In this document: piece after piece, positions 51,068-61,266 of the stretch
How the letters are laid out: each line of letters starts with the position of its first letter
How positions within the stretch are numbered: position 1 is the first letter of the stretch
Assembly: GCF_000379605.1 (NCBI RefSeq)
Contig: NZ_KB902735.1
Span: forward strand, 78,975 to 142,974
Length of the DNA stretch: 64,000 bases
From: Rhizobium giardinii bv. giardinii H152
GTDB taxonomy: Bacteria > Pseudomonadota > Alphaproteobacteria > Rhizobiales > Rhizobiaceae
Direction: 5' to 3'
Notes under the pieces: model-generated
Seen by the model: only the letters and a program-made list of their open reading frames with translations
Databases searched by the model: none
Told to the model about the DNA's origin: nothing
Made by a program: the position numbers and the translations under genes

Positions 51068-51239
51068 TCTTGCCCCCACCCTCCGGTGAAATGTCGATCT
51101 GTCGCAAAGTTTGATCCTCCGGCTCTGTTTCGACGCTGCTGTCTATGGCACATTGGCAAGACTGCCACGCGTTGTGGCGGCGCGATATCGGGCATCATGG
51201 GTGGGTGATGTGCCGGCAACATCGTGAAGCCGGATTGAA

Positions 51240-51920
51240 ATGAAGTATCGAGGGGCTCTGGTGGAAATCAAGGGCATCAAATGGAACTACGATCGCTCTG
51301 AGCTGATTGCCGACGGCGTCGTCCACGGGATCGGTCTCGCCTTTGCGCTGATCGGCGTCACGGCAATGATCTTCTATGCCAGCGTCTGGAGCACGTCCGG
51401 GCAGCTCGCGGCCGCCTGGATCTATGGCGCCGGGCTGGTTGCGACGCTGTCGATCTCCTTCCTCTACAATCTCTATCCCGTGTCGAAGACGAAATGGTTC
51501 CTGCGCCGCTTCGACCATTCGTCGATCTTCGTACTGATCGCCGCCACCTATACGCCGTTTTTGCAACGCGGCTGGGACGATCCCTCTCTGTTCGGCATGC
51601 TGATCGGCATCTGGACGATCGCCTTTGTCGGCGTGCTGATCAAATGCGCCTTTCCGGGCCGCTTCGACAAGGTAGCGATCCTGCTCTATCTGGCCATGGG
51701 CTGGAGCGGCGTGTTTGCCGCGGGGCCGCTCCTGTCGCAGCTGACGGAAACGACGCTGATCCTCATCGTGATCGGCGGCATCCTCTATTCCTGCGGCGTG
51801 ATCTTCCATGTCTGGGAAAGGCTGCGTTTCCAGAACGCCATCTGGCACGGCTTCGTGGTGATCGCGTCTGCCGTGCACTATTCCGCCGTGCTCACTTGCA
51901 TCAGCAGCGCCTCGGCCTGA
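51240..51920 (+). CDS. Hemolysin III / TrhA family membrane protein (PAQR)
   Basis: A 226-residue, seven-helix protein of the HlyIII/PAQR family. It has the conserved features ELIADGVVHGIGLAF (first helix His), RRFDHSSIFVLIAATYTPF (about 97-115) and the C-terminal WHGFVVIASAVHYSAVL, whose His residues form the zinc site with the earlier His. Role in membrane energetics or lipid homeostasis is proposed for bacterial relatives; lysis is not implied. A GTG at 51261 has a better ribosome site (AGGGG) and may be the true start. Confidence 0.9.
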   Translation: MKYRGALVEIKGIKWNYDRSELIADGVVHGIGLAFALIGVTAMIFYASVWSTSGQLAAAWIYGAGLVATLSISFLYNLYPVSKTKWFLRRFDHSSIFVLIAATYTPFLQRGWDDPSLFGMLIGIWTIAFVGVLIKCAFPGRFDKVAILLYLAMGWSGVFAAGPLLSQLTETTLILIVIGGILYSCGVIFHVWERLRFQNAIWHGFVVIASAVHYSAVLTCISSASA

Positions 51921-51949
51921 TCGTCTCATCGCAAATGTGACGGCGCCTG

Positions 51950-52492
51950 TCAGTGCTGCGCGGCACCTGGAGCCTGTTGCGGCGCCTGTTCGCATCCTGC
52001 GGCTGGCCGCAACGATTTCACCAACCGGCCGATGACGCTGTTGAACGTCTTCAACCTGTCGCGCGGATAGCGAAGGTGAAAATACGCAGCGTTGCCGTCG
52101 CAAAGAGCGATGCCGCGGACATAGAGAATATCTGCCGATCGCGCGCCGGAATAGCTCGCCCAGCCGTTCGTCACCTTGTCATAGGTGATCGTCCATCCGG
52201 CCGCCCGGTCCGCATCGAGGCGCTTTCGGGCCTCGCCGGCAAATTCGCCGGTTTCGAGCATGGTGCCGTAGAGCGAAAGCTCGGAACGCCCGTCATCCGA
52301 GCGAAAGGTCGCGCCGTCGCCGTTGTCGGCCTCCTTGCCCAGCGTGAAGCCGGGCGGCACGGCTGCACTATATCCGAAGCGCGGATTGGAATAGCTCGTC
52401 CAATCGTCCGCGGCGAGGGCGGGCGAGCTCGTGCAAAGGGCTGCCGTCAGCAACAGCGCAGGTCTCAAGTCCAGCTCCCTGTTTTGTCGCAT
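51950..52492 (-). CDS. Exported hypothetical protein
   Basis: A 180-residue secreted protein with signal peptide LRPALLLTAALCTSSPALA (cut near residue 27). The mature part has the pattern WTSYSNPRFGYSAAVPPGF, seen in many alphaproteobacterial exported proteins of unknown function, two Cys residues, and a Gln/Pro-rich end (EQAPQQAPGAAQ). Convergent with the hemolysin III gene. Start codon 52492 is chosen because the signal peptide begins there. Confidence 0.75.
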   Translation of the reverse strand: MRQNRELDLRPALLLTAALCTSSPALAADDWTSYSNPRFGYSAAVPPGFTLGKEADNGDGATFRSDDGRSELSLYGTMLETGEFAGEARKRLDADRAAGWTITYDKVTNGWASYSGARSADILYVRGIALCDGNAAYFHLRYPRDRLKTFNSVIGRLVKSLRPAAGCEQAPQQAPGAAQH

Positions 52493-52721
52493 CCGCCGCT
52501 CGGTCGTCTTTGAGACGCGGGGCAGTAGAAATTTATGCGCGGTAAAACTAAGGAGTACACCGCGGGTTGAAAAAAGACTGCTTCCCCCTAAAATCATGGA
52601 GGGGGCAAGTGGCAACCATGAAGAGCGCCAGGTGTTAACGATATATTAGTCATATCGAAGACTTTGCCGGAAAAATGTGTATCGTGTCAAAACGGCGGAG
52701 AATCGCCAAAAAGGAGGGGCA

Positions 52722-52988
52722 GTGGCAGAACCAGGGAATGCGGCCAGCCGCACAGTTTCAAGCGAACGTTCCAACCCTGACGTCGATGATACGGGCGTTC
52801 CCCTCTGGAGCGAGGCGGACGGGGAGCCGACACCGGGGCGCAATTGGTCGATCATCCTCGTCTTCGTGTTCGTTCCCTTGATGGCGCTGGCCGTACTGGT
52901 GCTCTGTCTTTATGCGCTGTTTGCGCATCTGTTCGGCATGCCGCAAGCGCCCGAGATGGGCATCGGCGGCACCAGGCTGCCATCCTGA
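52722..52988 (+). CDS. Small single-pass membrane protein
   Basis: An 88-residue protein, starting at GTG 52722 because AAGGAGG lies 4-5 bases upstream; the earlier ATG at 52677 lacks a ribosome site. One membrane helix (about 45-70, SIILVFVFVPLMALAVLVLCLYALF) follows an acidic, disordered N-terminal half. Function unknown; convergent with msrB. Confidence 0.7.
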   Translation: MAEPGNAASRTVSSERSNPDVDDTGVPLWSEADGEPTPGRNWSIILVFVFVPLMALAVLVLCLYALFAHLFGMPQAPEMGIGGTRLPS

Positions 52989-53013
52989 CGGACTGCCGCC
53001 CGGGTCGGGCGGC

Positions 53014-53421
53014 TCACTCCTGTTCGAAGGTCAGGGCAACCCCGTTCATGCAGTAGCGCAGGCCGGTGGGCGGCGGGCCGTCGGGGAAGACGTGGCCGAG
53101 ATGCGCGTCGCAATCGGCGCAGCGGATTTCCGTCCGGCTCATGCCATAGGACGTGTCGTGATGTTTCGTCACGGCGTCCACCGAGATCGGTTCGTAGAAG
53201 CTCGGCCAGCCGGTGCCGGAATTGAACTTCGCCTGCGAGCGATAGAGCGGCCGGTTGCAGCAGACGCAGTGATAGACACCCTTCTTGCTCAAGTCGAAAT
53301 CCGGGCTCGAGAAAGCGCGCTCGGTGCCGTGCTGGCGGGTGATCCGGTACTGTTCCGGCGTCAGCTGCGCACGCCATTCCTCATCGGTCTTGAAGATCTT
53401 CAAGGTGCTGGTGTCGTTCAT
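53014..53421 (-). CDS. msrB: Peptide-methionine (R)-S-oxide reductase
   Basis: Repairs methionine R-sulfoxide in proteins. The 135-residue protein has the zinc ligands Cys52, Cys55, Cys101 and Cys104, the signature [13 protein letters not shown] (67-79), [21 protein letters not shown] and catalytic Cys124. There is no signal peptide, so it is cytosolic. ATG 53421 has GGAGA upstream. It sits head-to-head with the mrp operon, 260 bp away. Confidence 0.95.
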   Translation of the reverse strand: MNDTSTLKIFKTDEEWRAQLTPEQYRITRQHGTERAFSSPDFDLSKKGVYHCVCCNRPLYRSQAKFNSGTGWPSFYEPISVDAVTKHHDTSYGMSRTEIRCADCDAHLGHVFPDGPPPTGLRYCMNGVALTFEQE

Positions 53422-53681
53422 CGGTCTCTCCCCTGATTTGCTGCAGATATAGGAAGCATGCGGCGTTCCGGCAATCACCCGCGGCAGCGCCCGATTGTTC
53501 GGCTGCGGCAATCTGGGGAGAGGGGCCGTTTTTCCGGCCATAAGCTTGAGTTCGTTGCTCGCTTGGCTTATCCCCAAGAGTATTCGCCATCAGTATTCGC
53601 CATCGACATTCGTTCGCCGAGCTTCCTTGCCATCTCCTGCCACCCCGCAGCCCGCAACTCTTGAAAGGACCAATCGGACCC

Positions 53682-56045
53682 ATGAGTGTCGCCGATCTGA
53701 CATTTCTGGCTCTCCTTTTGCCGTTCCTGGGCGCGATCGTGGCACCGCTGCTCACCCGCATCCTCGGTCACAACGCCGCCTGGGTGCTGGCGCTCGTGCC
53801 CGTGGCGATCTTCCTGCATTTTACCGGCTTCTCGGCTGAGATCGCTCGCGGCGAGGTGGTGACCGGCGGCTATGCCTGGGTGCCGTCCTTCCAAGTCCGC
53901 TTCTCCTGGCTGATCGATGGGCTGTCGCTGACCTTCATGCTGTTGATTTCCGGCATCGGCGCGCTGATCGTGCTTTACTCCGGCGGCTACCTGAAGGGGC
54001 ATCCGCATCAGGGCCGGTTCTTCTCGTTCCTGCTGATGTTCATGGGGTCGATGCTGGGGCTGGTGGCCTCCGACAGTTTCCTGATGCTGTTCGTCTTCTG
54101 GGAGCTGACCTCGATCACCTCCTTCCTGCTGATCGGTTTTGACCATCAGCGCGAGGCCGCCCGCCGCGCAGCCCTTCAGGCGCTGGTGGTGACGGGCGGC
54201 GGCGGGCTGTTCCTGCTCGCCGGGCTGATCATCCTGTGGAACATGACCGGCATCAACCAGTTTTCGCTGCTCACCGCTTTTGCCCCGCAGGTCAAGGCAA
54301 GCCCGCTCTATCTGGCGGCGCTGGTCCTCGTGCTCGGCGGCGCCTTCACCAAATCGGCGCAGTTCCCCTTCCATTTCTGGCTGCCGAACGCGATGGAGGC
54401 GCCAACGCCCGTCTCGGCCTATCTGCATTCGGCGACCATGGTGAAGGCCGGGGTCTATCTGTTGATGCGGCTTTACCCGGTGCTCGGCGGCACGCCGGCC
54501 TGGCAGATCATCCTGCCGGTGTTCGGCGCAACGACCCTCATCATCGGCGCGCTCCTGGCGGTGCGCCAGACCGATCTGAAGCTGATGCTCGCCTATACGA
54601 CGGTGTCGTCGCTCGGCCTTCTGGTTCTCCTGACCGGCTTCGGCGCGCCCTACGCGATCGAGGCGGCAGCGCTCTATCTGCTGGCGCATTCCCTGTTCAA
54701 GGGGGCGCTGTTCATGGTGGCGGGCTGCATCGATCACGAAACGGGAACGCGCGACGTGACGCGGCTGGGCGGCCTGCGGTTCGCCATGCCGCTGACCTTC
54801 GCCATCGCGCTCGCGTCGGCCGCTTCGATGGGCGGGCTGCCGCCGTTCTTCGGCTTCCTGGCCAAGGAAGAGGTCTATACCGCGCTGTCCGCCTTCGACG
54901 GCCGCGCGATCATTTTTGCGGTGCTGGCCGTTGTCGGCAATGCGCTGATGTTTGCCGCCGCCTTCGCCGTGGCGCTGAAGCCGTTCATCGGCAAACGGAT
55001 CGAAACGCCGAAGGCCGCACACGAGGCTCCCGTCCTGCTCTGGCTCGGTCCGGCCGTGCTGGCGCTGAAGGGGCTGGCGGTCGCACTCCTTTCCGGCACT
55101 GTCCATGAACTGATCACGTCGCCGATGGCATCCGCCATTGCCGGCGAGGCGCGGGTGGTGACCATCTCGCTGGCGCCGCATATCGGCGTTCCGGCGGCAC
55201 TCTCGACCCTTACCGTTCTGCTCGGGATCGGCGTCTATCTTAGGCTTGCGCGGCTTCGCGCGGCGATCGCCGCCGCTCTCGCCGCCATCGGCTGGGGGCC
55301 GGATCGCGGTTTCGACCAGGCGATGCGCGGCCTCGTCCGGCTGTCTTCCGCAGTCACCCGGCGGCTGCAGACTGGCCGGCTCGACATCTATATGACCGCC
55401 ACCTTCACCCTGCTGGCGGTCGTCCTCATCGTCCCGCCCTTCCTCTACGGCGAACTGGCGCGCGCGCCGGTCTTTCCGCAGGATATCCCGCTGCACGAGC
55501 TCGCCATCATGGCAATCGCCGTGATCGGGCTTGTCGCGGTGGTTCTGGCGCAGGACCGGCTGACGGCGATCGTCTCGCTCGGCATCCAGGGCTTTTCGGT
55601 GGCGGTGATCTTCCTCCTCTATGGCGCGCCGGATCTTGCCTTCACCCAGTTCATGATCGAGACGCTCGCCGTCGTCATCCTGGCTCTGGTGATGACGCGG
55701 CTGAGGCTTTCGCCCTCCGACCACCGGCCGCTGCGCGAGAACCTGCCGGATGCGGCGATCGCGCTTGCCTGCGGGCTCGGCGCGACGCTCTTTCTCATCA
55801 AGGTGACGGAAGCGCCGTTCGACACGGGGCTCAGCGATTTCTTCAACCAGTATTCGAAGACGATCGCCCACGGCGCCAATGTGGTGAACGTCATCATCGT
55901 CGATTTCCGCGGCACGGACACGCTCGGCGAGATCGCCGTGGTGATGATCGCCGCGCTGGCGATCCTGTCGCTCGTGCGGCTGCGGGCCGGTTCGCTGCGG
56001 CGCATCGCCGACAATGATCCCGATGCGGAGGAGGCGAGCCGATGA
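53682..56045 (+). CDS. mrpA: Na+/H+ antiporter subunit A
   Basis: The largest Mrp (Mnh/Pha) subunit, 787 residues and about 20 membrane helices. The N-terminal two-thirds is a NuoL-like proton-channel module ([60 protein letters not shown]), and the C-terminal part resembles the MrpB-type DUF4040 segment ([29 protein letters not shown]). It exchanges cytosolic Na+ for protons in a large complex with B-G. First gene of seven that overlap by 1-4 bases or nearly abut. The short ATG 53682 start fits the family. Confidence 0.94.
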   Translation: MSVADLTFLALLLPFLGAIVAPLLTRILGHNAAWVLALVPVAIFLHFTGFSAEIARGEVVTGGYAWVPSFQVRFSWLIDGLSLTFMLLISGIGALIVLYSGGYLKGHPHQGRFFSFLLMFMGSMLGLVASDSFLMLFVFWELTSITSFLLIGFDHQREAARRAALQALVVTGGGGLFLLAGLIILWNMTGINQFSLLTAFAPQVKASPLYLAALVLVLGGAFTKSAQFPFHFWLPNAMEAPTPVSAYLHSATMVKAGVYLLMRLYPVLGGTPAWQIILPVFGATTLIIGALLAVRQTDLKLMLAYTTVSSLGLLVLLTGFGAPYAIEAAALYLLAHSLFKGALFMVAGCIDHETGTRDVTRLGGLRFAMPLTFAIALASAASMGGLPPFFGFLAKEEVYTALSAFDGRAIIFAVLAVVGNALMFAAAFAVALKPFIGKRIETPKAAHEAPVLLWLGPAVLALKGLAVALLSGTVHELITSPMASAIAGEARVVTISLAPHIGVPAALSTLTVLLGIGVYLRLARLRAAIAAALAAIGWGPDRGFDQAMRGLVRLSSAVTRRLQTGRLDIYMTATFTLLAVVLIVPPFLYGELARAPVFPQDIPLHELAIMAIAVIGLVAVVLAQDRLTAIVSLGIQGFSVAVIFLLYGAPDLAFTQFMIETLAVVILALVMTRLRLSPSDHRPLRENLPDAAIALACGLGATLFLIKVTEAPFDTGLSDFFNQYSKTIAHGANVVNVIIVDFRGTDTLGEIAVVMIAALAILSLVRLRAGSLRRIADNDPDAEEASR

Positions 56046-56461
56046 GATCGCTGATCTTGCGCACCGTAGCGCCGCTGATCGTCGGCCTGATGGTGCTGTT
56101 TTCGATATTCGTGCTTTTGCGCGGCCACAACGAGCCGGGCGGCGGCTTCATCGGCGGGCTGATCGCGGTCGCCGCCCTGTCGATCTACGGCATCGCCTTC
56201 GGCGTCGAAACCGTGCGCCGGGCGATCGTCTTTCACCCGCTGGCCATCGCCGGGGCAGGGCTCATGCTTTCGACACTGTCCGGCCTCGTGTCGATGGTGT
56301 TCCATGTGCCGTTCATGACGGGGCTTTGGATCTATCCGGTCATCCTCGGCGAAGAGGTGCCGCTGTCGAGCGTCATGACCTTCGATATCGGCGTCTACCT
56401 GGTCGTCGTCGGCGCTGTGACCTCCGTCGCCTTGTCGCTCGAGGAACGGGGAGAGGATTGA
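56042..56461 (+). CDS. mrpB: Na+/H+ antiporter subunit B
   Basis: A 139-residue protein with four membrane helices. The motif [20 protein letters not shown] (about 28-47) is diagnostic for MrpB. Its start overlaps the stop of mrpA (ATGA-type), and its stop overlaps the start of mrpC. As a separate gene it shows this is the seven-gene form rather than the rhizobial form in which A and B are fused. Confidence 0.94.
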   Translation: MRSLILRTVAPLIVGLMVLFSIFVLLRGHNEPGGGFIGGLIAVAALSIYGIAFGVETVRRAIVFHPLAIAGAGLMLSTLSGLVSMVFHVPFMTGLWIYPVILGEEVPLSSVMTFDIGVYLVVVGAVTSVALSLEERGED

Positions 56462-56838
56462 TGGAACCCGTTTTTGCACTCCTCACCGGCATCTTCCTGA
56501 CGATCGCCATCTACCTCATGATGTCGAAGTTCATCATCCGCATGCTGATGGGGGTGGCCATCCTCGGCAATGCCGTCAACCTGCTGATCTTCACCAGCGG
56601 CCGGATCATGCGGGAAGTGCCGCCGGTGATCGGGCCAGGTCTCGACGTGCCGGCCGGGCCGGTGGCCAACCCGCTGCCGCAGGCCCTGATCCTGACGGCG
56701 ATCGTGATTTCCTTCTCGTTCTTCGCCTTCCTGCTGGTGCTCTCCTGGCGCGCCTACAGCACGCTTGGCACCGACAACACCGACGAGATGCGGGTGGCCG
56801 AGCCGGACGGCGCCCCGCCGCCGCCGCTGGGATACTGA
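56461..56838 (+). CDS. mrpC: Na+/H+ antiporter subunit C
   Basis: A 125-residue NuoK-like subunit with three membrane helices (about 6-25, 28-50, 77-100). The family hallmarks are RMLMGVAILGNAVNLLIF and DPLPQALILTAIVI-like NPLPQALILTAIVISFS. The C-terminal tail is acidic and Pro-rich (EPDGAPPPPLGY). Overlaps mrpB by one base. Confidence 0.93.
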   Translation: MEPVFALLTGIFLTIAIYLMMSKFIIRMLMGVAILGNAVNLLIFTSGRIMREVPPVIGPGLDVPAGPVANPLPQALILTAIVISFSFFAFLLVLSWRAYSTLGTDNTDEMRVAEPDGAPPPPLGY

Positions 56839-56845
56839 CACGACC

Positions 56846-58405
56846 ATGGCCGTTTCCTCGCCCCCCGTCGATCTCTCCGCAGCGCTGGTTCTCGAGCCGG
56901 TGGCAGCGCTCGACTGGCTGGTGATCCTGCCGGTTGCCTGGTGCATCGGCATCGGCGCCGTGCTGATGATGGTGCGGCACCGGACCTTTCTCCACCCGCC
57001 GATCGCCGTTGCCGCGCTTGGCGTTCTTGCCGGGTTCGATGCCACCCTCCTGTGGCATGTCGCGCAAAACGGTCCGGTGACCATGGTCATGGGGCGCTGG
57101 CTGCCGCCCTTCGGCATCGCGTTCACGGTCGATCTGACGGGCGCGCTGTTTGCACTCATTGCGGCCATGGTGGCGCTCGCGGGCGCGGTTGCCGCCGTCA
57201 CCGACATCAACGACAGCGGTCGCCGCTACGGCTTTTATCCCTTTCTGATGCTCCTGATGGCCGGCGTCAGCGGCGCCTTCCTGACCGGCGACATCTTCAA
57301 CCTCTATGTCTGGTTCGAGGTCTTGCTGATCTCGTCCTTCGGTCTTCTGGTGCTCGGCGCGGAGCGCGAGCAGATCGACGGGGCAGTGAAATACGGCTTT
57401 CTCAACCTCGTCGGCACGACGCTGTTCCTGATCGCCACCGGCTACCTCTACGGCATCTTCGGCACGCTCAACATGGCCGACATCGCGGCCAAGGCCGGAC
57501 CGTTGCGAGAGACGGCGCCGCTGACGACGCTGGTTGCGCTCTTTGTCTTCGCCTTTGCCATGAAGGCGGCGGCCTTTCCGGTGAACTTCTGGCTGCCCGC
57601 CTCCTATCACACGCCGCGCATCGTCGTGTCGGCGCTGTTTGCCGGGCTGCTGACCAAGGTCGGCATCTATGCGCTGATCCGCGTTTCCGTCATGCTGTTT
57701 CCGCTCGAGCGGGACGACCTCAGCCTCGTCATCGCAGCCGTCGGCGCTCTGACGATGGTGACCGGCGCGCTCGGTGCGCTGGCGCAGACCGACACGCGGC
57801 GGCTGCTCGGCTATCTCGTCATTTCCGGCATCGGCTCCATGCTTGCCGGTGTTGCCCTCGGCGGCCCGGGCGGCATCGGCGGCGCGGTCTTCTACGCGCT
57901 GCATTCGATGGTGGTGATGACGGCGCTCTATCTGGCGGCTGGCCTTGCCGCCCGCCTCGGCGGCGGCTTTTCGCTGGCCTCGCTCAGCGGGCTCTATGCG
58001 CGCCATGCGCTGTTTTCCGCTTTGTCGCTGATGCTGTTCTTCGCGGTCTCCGGCCTGCCGCCGTTTTCCGGCTTCTGGCCGAAGGTGATGCTGGTCAAGG
58101 CGGCGCTCGACGGCGGCGCCGGGTGGCTGGCGGCGGCGCTGCTTTTCACCGGCTTCCTGACGATGATCGCCACGGGGCGCCTGTTCCTGCTCGCCTACTG
58201 GCGCCCGGCGGCCGCGGCCGCACCGTCGGGACAGGCCGCAGTGCCGGCGACGGCGCTCCTGCCGCTCATCGTCCTGACGGCGGTCAGCGTCCTGATCGGC
58301 CTGTTTCCCGAGACATTGCTTGGCCTCGTCCAGCAGGCCGCCTTGACGCTCGACGAGCCGTCCGCCTATCTCCATTCCGTCTTTCCAGCCGGGAGCGCGC
58401 CATGA
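56846..58405 (+). CDS. mrpD: Na+/H+ antiporter subunit D
   Basis: A 519-residue NuoN/M-like subunit with about 14 membrane helices. Proton-path residues are visible in [21 protein letters not shown] (Glu) and [39 protein letters not shown] (Lys). It forms one of the two large channel modules with MrpA. Starts 7 bases after mrpC and overlaps mrpE. Confidence 0.94.
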   Translation: MAVSSPPVDLSAALVLEPVAALDWLVILPVAWCIGIGAVLMMVRHRTFLHPPIAVAALGVLAGFDATLLWHVAQNGPVTMVMGRWLPPFGIAFTVDLTGALFALIAAMVALAGAVAAVTDINDSGRRYGFYPFLMLLMAGVSGAFLTGDIFNLYVWFEVLLISSFGLLVLGAEREQIDGAVKYGFLNLVGTTLFLIATGYLYGIFGTLNMADIAAKAGPLRETAPLTTLVALFVFAFAMKAAAFPVNFWLPASYHTPRIVVSALFAGLLTKVGIYALIRVSVMLFPLERDDLSLVIAAVGALTMVTGALGALAQTDTRRLLGYLVISGIGSMLAGVALGGPGGIGGAVFYALHSMVVMTALYLAAGLAARLGGGFSLASLSGLYARHALFSALSLMLFFAVSGLPPFSGFWPKVMLVKAALDGGAGWLAAALLFTGFLTMIATGRLFLLAYWRPAAAAAPSGQAAVPATALLPLIVLTAVSVLIGLFPETLLGLVQQAALTLDEPSAYLHSVFPAGSAP

Positions 58406-58893
58406 GATTCCGCGCCATGAGATTCATCGTCGTCAATCTGCTGCTGACCCTGGTTTGGGCGTTCGTCACCGGCAGCTTCACCCTGCACAACCTGGCACTC
58501 GGCTTTGCGATCGGCGCGATGTCGCTGCTTTTGGTGCGCGACCAGTTGCCGGCGAGCCTCAACCGCGTCCGCCCGATAAAGCTGCTGCTGCTGGTAGGAC
58601 TGTTCTTCAAGGAACTGATGCTGTCGGCAATCAAGGTCGCGGTCATGGTGCTCAGGCCGAACATGCGACTGCGGCCGGGCATTTTCGCCTATCCGCTCAC
58701 GATCACGCGCGATTTCGAGATCACCCTTCTCGCCAATCTGATCACGCTCACGCCCGGCACCTTGTCGGTCGATGTCTCGGACGACCGCAAGATGCTCTAT
58801 GTGCACGCGCTCTCCTGTCACGATCCGGCGGCCGAAAGGCGGGCGATCTCCTCCGGCTTCGAACGCCGCATCCGGGAGGCGTTTCCGCTATGA
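58402..58893 (+). CDS. mrpE: Na+/H+ antiporter subunit E
   Basis: A 163-residue subunit with three N-terminal helices and a soluble C-terminal domain, including the characteristic [36 protein letters not shown] precedes ATG 58402; an in-frame ATG at 58417 repeats the first residues (MRFRAMRF). Overlaps mrpD and mrpF by 4 bases. Confidence 0.93.
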   Translation: MRFRAMRFIVVNLLLTLVWAFVTGSFTLHNLALGFAIGAMSLLLVRDQLPASLNRVRPIKLLLLVGLFFKELMLSAIKVAVMVLRPNMRLRPGIFAYPLTITRDFEITLLANLITLTPGTLSVDVSDDRKMLYVHALSCHDPAAERRAISSGFERRIREAFPL

Positions 58894-59267
58894 GCGCGTC
58901 CGCCATCCTTTCGTTCTCGACCACCTTCGCGCTCGTCGCCCTGTCGCTCGGCCTGTTGCTGACGGTGGCGCGCATCGTGCGCGGCCCGACCCTGCCGGAC
59001 CGGGTGCTCGGGCTCGACATGCTGGTCGCCATCGCCATCGGCTTCATCGCCGTCATCGCCATCCGCAGCGGCTTCAATCTCTATATCGACATTGCCATTG
59101 CGCTGAGCCTCGTCGGATTTCTCGCGACCGTCGCCTTTGCCCGCTTCATTCTGGCGCGCGGCCTGTCGCCGGAATCCGCCGGTGCCGACAGCCGTGCAGC
59201 GGCAGTGCCGACGCGTGGCAAGGCACTGGCACCGGCGCGGCGCCAGAATAAGGGAGGCCGCCGATGA
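58890..59267 (+). CDS. mrpF: Na+/H+ antiporter subunit F
   Basis: A 125-residue protein with three membrane helices: start [36 protein letters not shown], then [32 protein letters not shown]. The basic C-terminal extension ([12 protein letters not shown]) is longer than in many relatives. Overlaps mrpE and mrpG by 4 bases each. Confidence 0.93.
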   Translation: MSASAILSFSTTFALVALSLGLLLTVARIVRGPTLPDRVLGLDMLVAIAIGFIAVIAIRSGFNLYIDIAIALSLVGFLATVAFARFILARGLSPESAGADSRAAAVPTRGKALAPARRQNKGGRR

Positions 59268-59626
59268 GCGCCGGTCCGGATCTGCTTGTGGCGATCGCGG
59301 TCAGCGTGCTTCTGGTGGCTGGCTCGATCTTCAGCCTGCTCGCAGCGCTTGGACTTTTGCGCTTCCCGGATCTCTATACGCGCATGCATGCGGCGTCGAA
59401 GGCAGGCACGATCGGCTCCGGCCTTTTGCTGCTAGCCGCCGGCCTGCACGCCCTCGATATCGCCATCCTGCTCAGGGCGCTTGCCGGGTTCGCCTTCTTC
59501 GTCCTGACAGCGCCGGTTTCAGCCCATCTTCTTGCCAAGGCCGCCCATCAGGCGGGCTACAAGCTGACCAATCTGTCCGTTACCGACCAATTGCCCCTGG
59601 CAAAGCAGAAGTCCGACAGGCTCTGA
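59264..59626 (+). CDS. mrpG: Na+/H+ antiporter subunit G
   Basis: A 120-residue subunit with three membrane helices and the MrpG motif [29 protein letters not shown] (about 27-55). It ends the operon. GGGAGG lies in the end of mrpF. No clear terminator was seen within the next 60 bases. Confidence 0.93.
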   Translation: MSAGPDLLVAIAVSVLLVAGSIFSLLAALGLLRFPDLYTRMHAASKAGTIGSGLLLLAAGLHALDIAILLRALAGFAFFVLTAPVSAHLLAKAAHQAGYKLTNLSVTDQLPLAKQKSDRL

Positions 59627-60103
59627 ATTCAGCAAACATTACAGCACATTGGACGTAGAGAATCATCTTCGCTGCAACACAGCGGTGTGTCATTTTTGGG
59701 AATGTAACGTAATGTTTCCGCGCCGGATATGCTTTGCGTCGCGCGTCAAGATCAATAGGCTAGATCTCGCATAAATTATTATTGGACTTTTCTTCGAACG
59801 GTGTTAATCGAGTAAAGGCAAAGTGTCCAATACCATATTAATTCGTATCGAAATTCCAGCATGGGTTGTGAATAGTGATCGTTGCTTTGAAGTGCCGTTA
59901 TTTTCCGGCGCTTTGGCGACGTATTCAAACTCCGGAATTAGGAGTAATATGAGAGCTTGCCGCGGTTTTACGGTTTCAGTCGAGGGTAATCTTCGATTGA
60001 AAGCCGATTATGGCGGTTTTCGGACATTTTCTTCGCATGTTTGGGTTGTGTTCGCGATACCCGTCGCGGGCATGTGGAAGAATTCCGATAGGAGAAAGAA
60101 AGA
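59627..60103. promoter_or_regulatory. AT-rich upstream region of mucR
   Basis: About 480 bp, clearly more AT-rich than its surroundings and full of T-A steps and short A/T runs (for example around 59700-59830). No convincing gene; a 94-codon open frame at 59823-60107 lacks a ribosome site and family resemblance. MucR/Ros proteins bind AT-rich DNA and repress their own genes, so this is probably the autoregulatory region and may include the end of the mrp transcript. Confidence 0.55.
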
Positions 60104-60535
60104 ATGACGGATCTAACGCTTGGCTCGGGCCACGATCTTCTGGTTGAACTCACCGCTGAGATCGTTGCAGCCTATGTCAGCAATCATGTCGTGCCGGTCG
60201 CCGAACTCTCGACGCTGATCGGCGATGTGCACGCCGCCCTGAACAACACCAACAGCCCGGTTCCGGTCATTGTTGCCGTTGAAAAGCCGAAGCCGGCCGT
60301 GTCCGTGCGCAAGTCGGTTCAGGATGACCAGATCACCTGCCTGGAATGCGGTGGCACCTTCAAGTCGCTGAAACGCCACCTGATGACGCACCACAGCCTG
60401 TCGCCGGAAGAGTACCGCGAGAAGTGGGACCTGCCGGCCGACTATCCGATGGTGGCTCCGGCCTATGCCGAAGCGCGTTCGCGCCTCGCCAAGGAGATGG
60501 GTCTCGGCCAGCGCCGCAAGCGCCGCGGCAAATAA
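60104..60535 (+). CDS. mucR: MucR/Ros family zinc-finger transcriptional regulator
   Basis: A 143-residue prokaryotic zinc-finger protein with ligands Cys79, Cys82, His92 and His97 ([19 protein letters not shown]), numbered exactly as in Agrobacterium Ros. The N terminus (about 10-48) is the oligomerisation region, and the basic C terminus (GQRRKRRGK) contacts DNA. It acts as a heterochromatin-like repressor of exopolysaccharide, motility and symbiosis or virulence genes in rhizobia. AGGAGA precedes the ATG and a terminator follows, so it is a single-gene unit. Confidence 0.96.
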   Translation: MTDLTLGSGHDLLVELTAEIVAAYVSNHVVPVAELSTLIGDVHAALNNTNSPVPVIVAVEKPKPAVSVRKSVQDDQITCLECGGTFKSLKRHLMTHHSLSPEEYREKWDLPADYPMVAPAYAEARSRLAKEMGLGQRRKRRGK

Positions 60536-60567
60536 GGGCTGGGCACTTTCGGCCCTTTGTGAAAGAC

Positions 60568-60598
60568 AAACCGGCGAGGCGGGACCTGGCCGGTTTTT
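60568..60598 (+). terminator. Intrinsic terminator of mucR
   Basis: AAACCGGC and GCCGGTTTTT around a 13-base loop, ending in a T run, 33 bases after the stop. Confidence 0.8.
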
Positions 60599-60780
60599 GC
60601 CATCCGCGTGCCGCCACGGAGCGACATCAGATTCGTGGAGTGAGGAAAATATACCTATTTTCTTCGGGAATGTGATTAAAAACCTCGGTAAAACAATGCT
60701 TGGTTGCCGAAAGGCTGTTTCTTTTATCCCCGCAATCGCACTAGGGTGTATGAATTAATTCCTATTTCAAGGAGTAAATC

Positions 60781-61266
60781 ATGCGCCCCAGCAAAGCTGC
60801 CCCTCTTTTCACCCCCCCTTTGACGCCGCCGAACCGCACCCGCGCCGTGACGACACGGCGCCGGCATCTGGAAATCAAGTCGGCTTCGCCATCGGGCGAT
60901 GGGCTGAGCATTGTCGAGCCGTGGGGGCCGGTCTTGCCCGTTGCCGTTCATCTGCGTTGCCGGGTCGTGCGCCAATTGACGGCCGAGATGGTGATGCTGG
61001 TCGGCGAGAGGGTTCCGCTGAGGCGCGACCGGCGGCGCACCAGCTGCCACGTCCGGCAGATCTCCATGTATGTCTGCCATGTCGTGCTGCAGATCTCGCT
61101 CACCGATATCGGCTACGCGTTCCGCCGCGATCGGACGACGGTCAGCCATGCCTGCCATGTCGTCGAGGACCGCCGCGACGACCCCGCCTTCGACGATTTC
61201 ATCGCCTCGGTCGAGCGCGTCGTCACCTCGGTCTTCGGCGCGCCGGGAGGCCGCGAGCATGAGTGA
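60781..61266 (+). CDS. DnaA domain IV-like helix-turn-helix protein
   Basis: A 161-residue basic protein. Residues 95-140 (ISMYVCHVVLQISLTDIGYAFRRDRTTVSHACHVVEDRRDD) match the DnaA origin-binding helix-turn-helix, including the signature D-I-G-x2-F-x-R-D-x-T-T-V-x-H-A. The AAA+ ATPase part of DnaA is absent, so it cannot initiate replication by itself. It could bind DnaA boxes or related sites and compete with DnaA (inference). AAGGAG precedes the ATG; an AT-rich leader like that of mucR targets lies upstream. Overlaps the next gene by 8 bases. Confidence 0.82.
   Translation: MRPSKAAPLFTPPLTPPNRTRAVTTRRRHLEIKSASPSGDGLSIVEPWGPVLPVAVHLRCRVVRQLTAEMVMLVGERVPLRRDRRRTSCHVRQISMYVCHVVLQISLTDIGYAFRRDRTTVSHACHVVEDRRDDPAFDDFIASVERVVTSVFGAPGGREHE

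Noticed and set aside
53568..55871. 767-codon open frame antisense to mrpA
   Set aside because: It is a shadow of GC-rich codon bias on the other strand; the product is a low-complexity Arg/Gln/His/Asp-rich string with no family features, while mrpA is unmistakable.
56606..58375. 589-codon antisense frame over mrpC/mrpD
   Set aside because: Same kind of shadow frame; composition is unnatural and the sense genes are certain.
59823..60107. 94-codon frame upstream of mucR
   Set aside because: No ribosome site, unlike any family, and it lies in AT-rich regulatory DNA.
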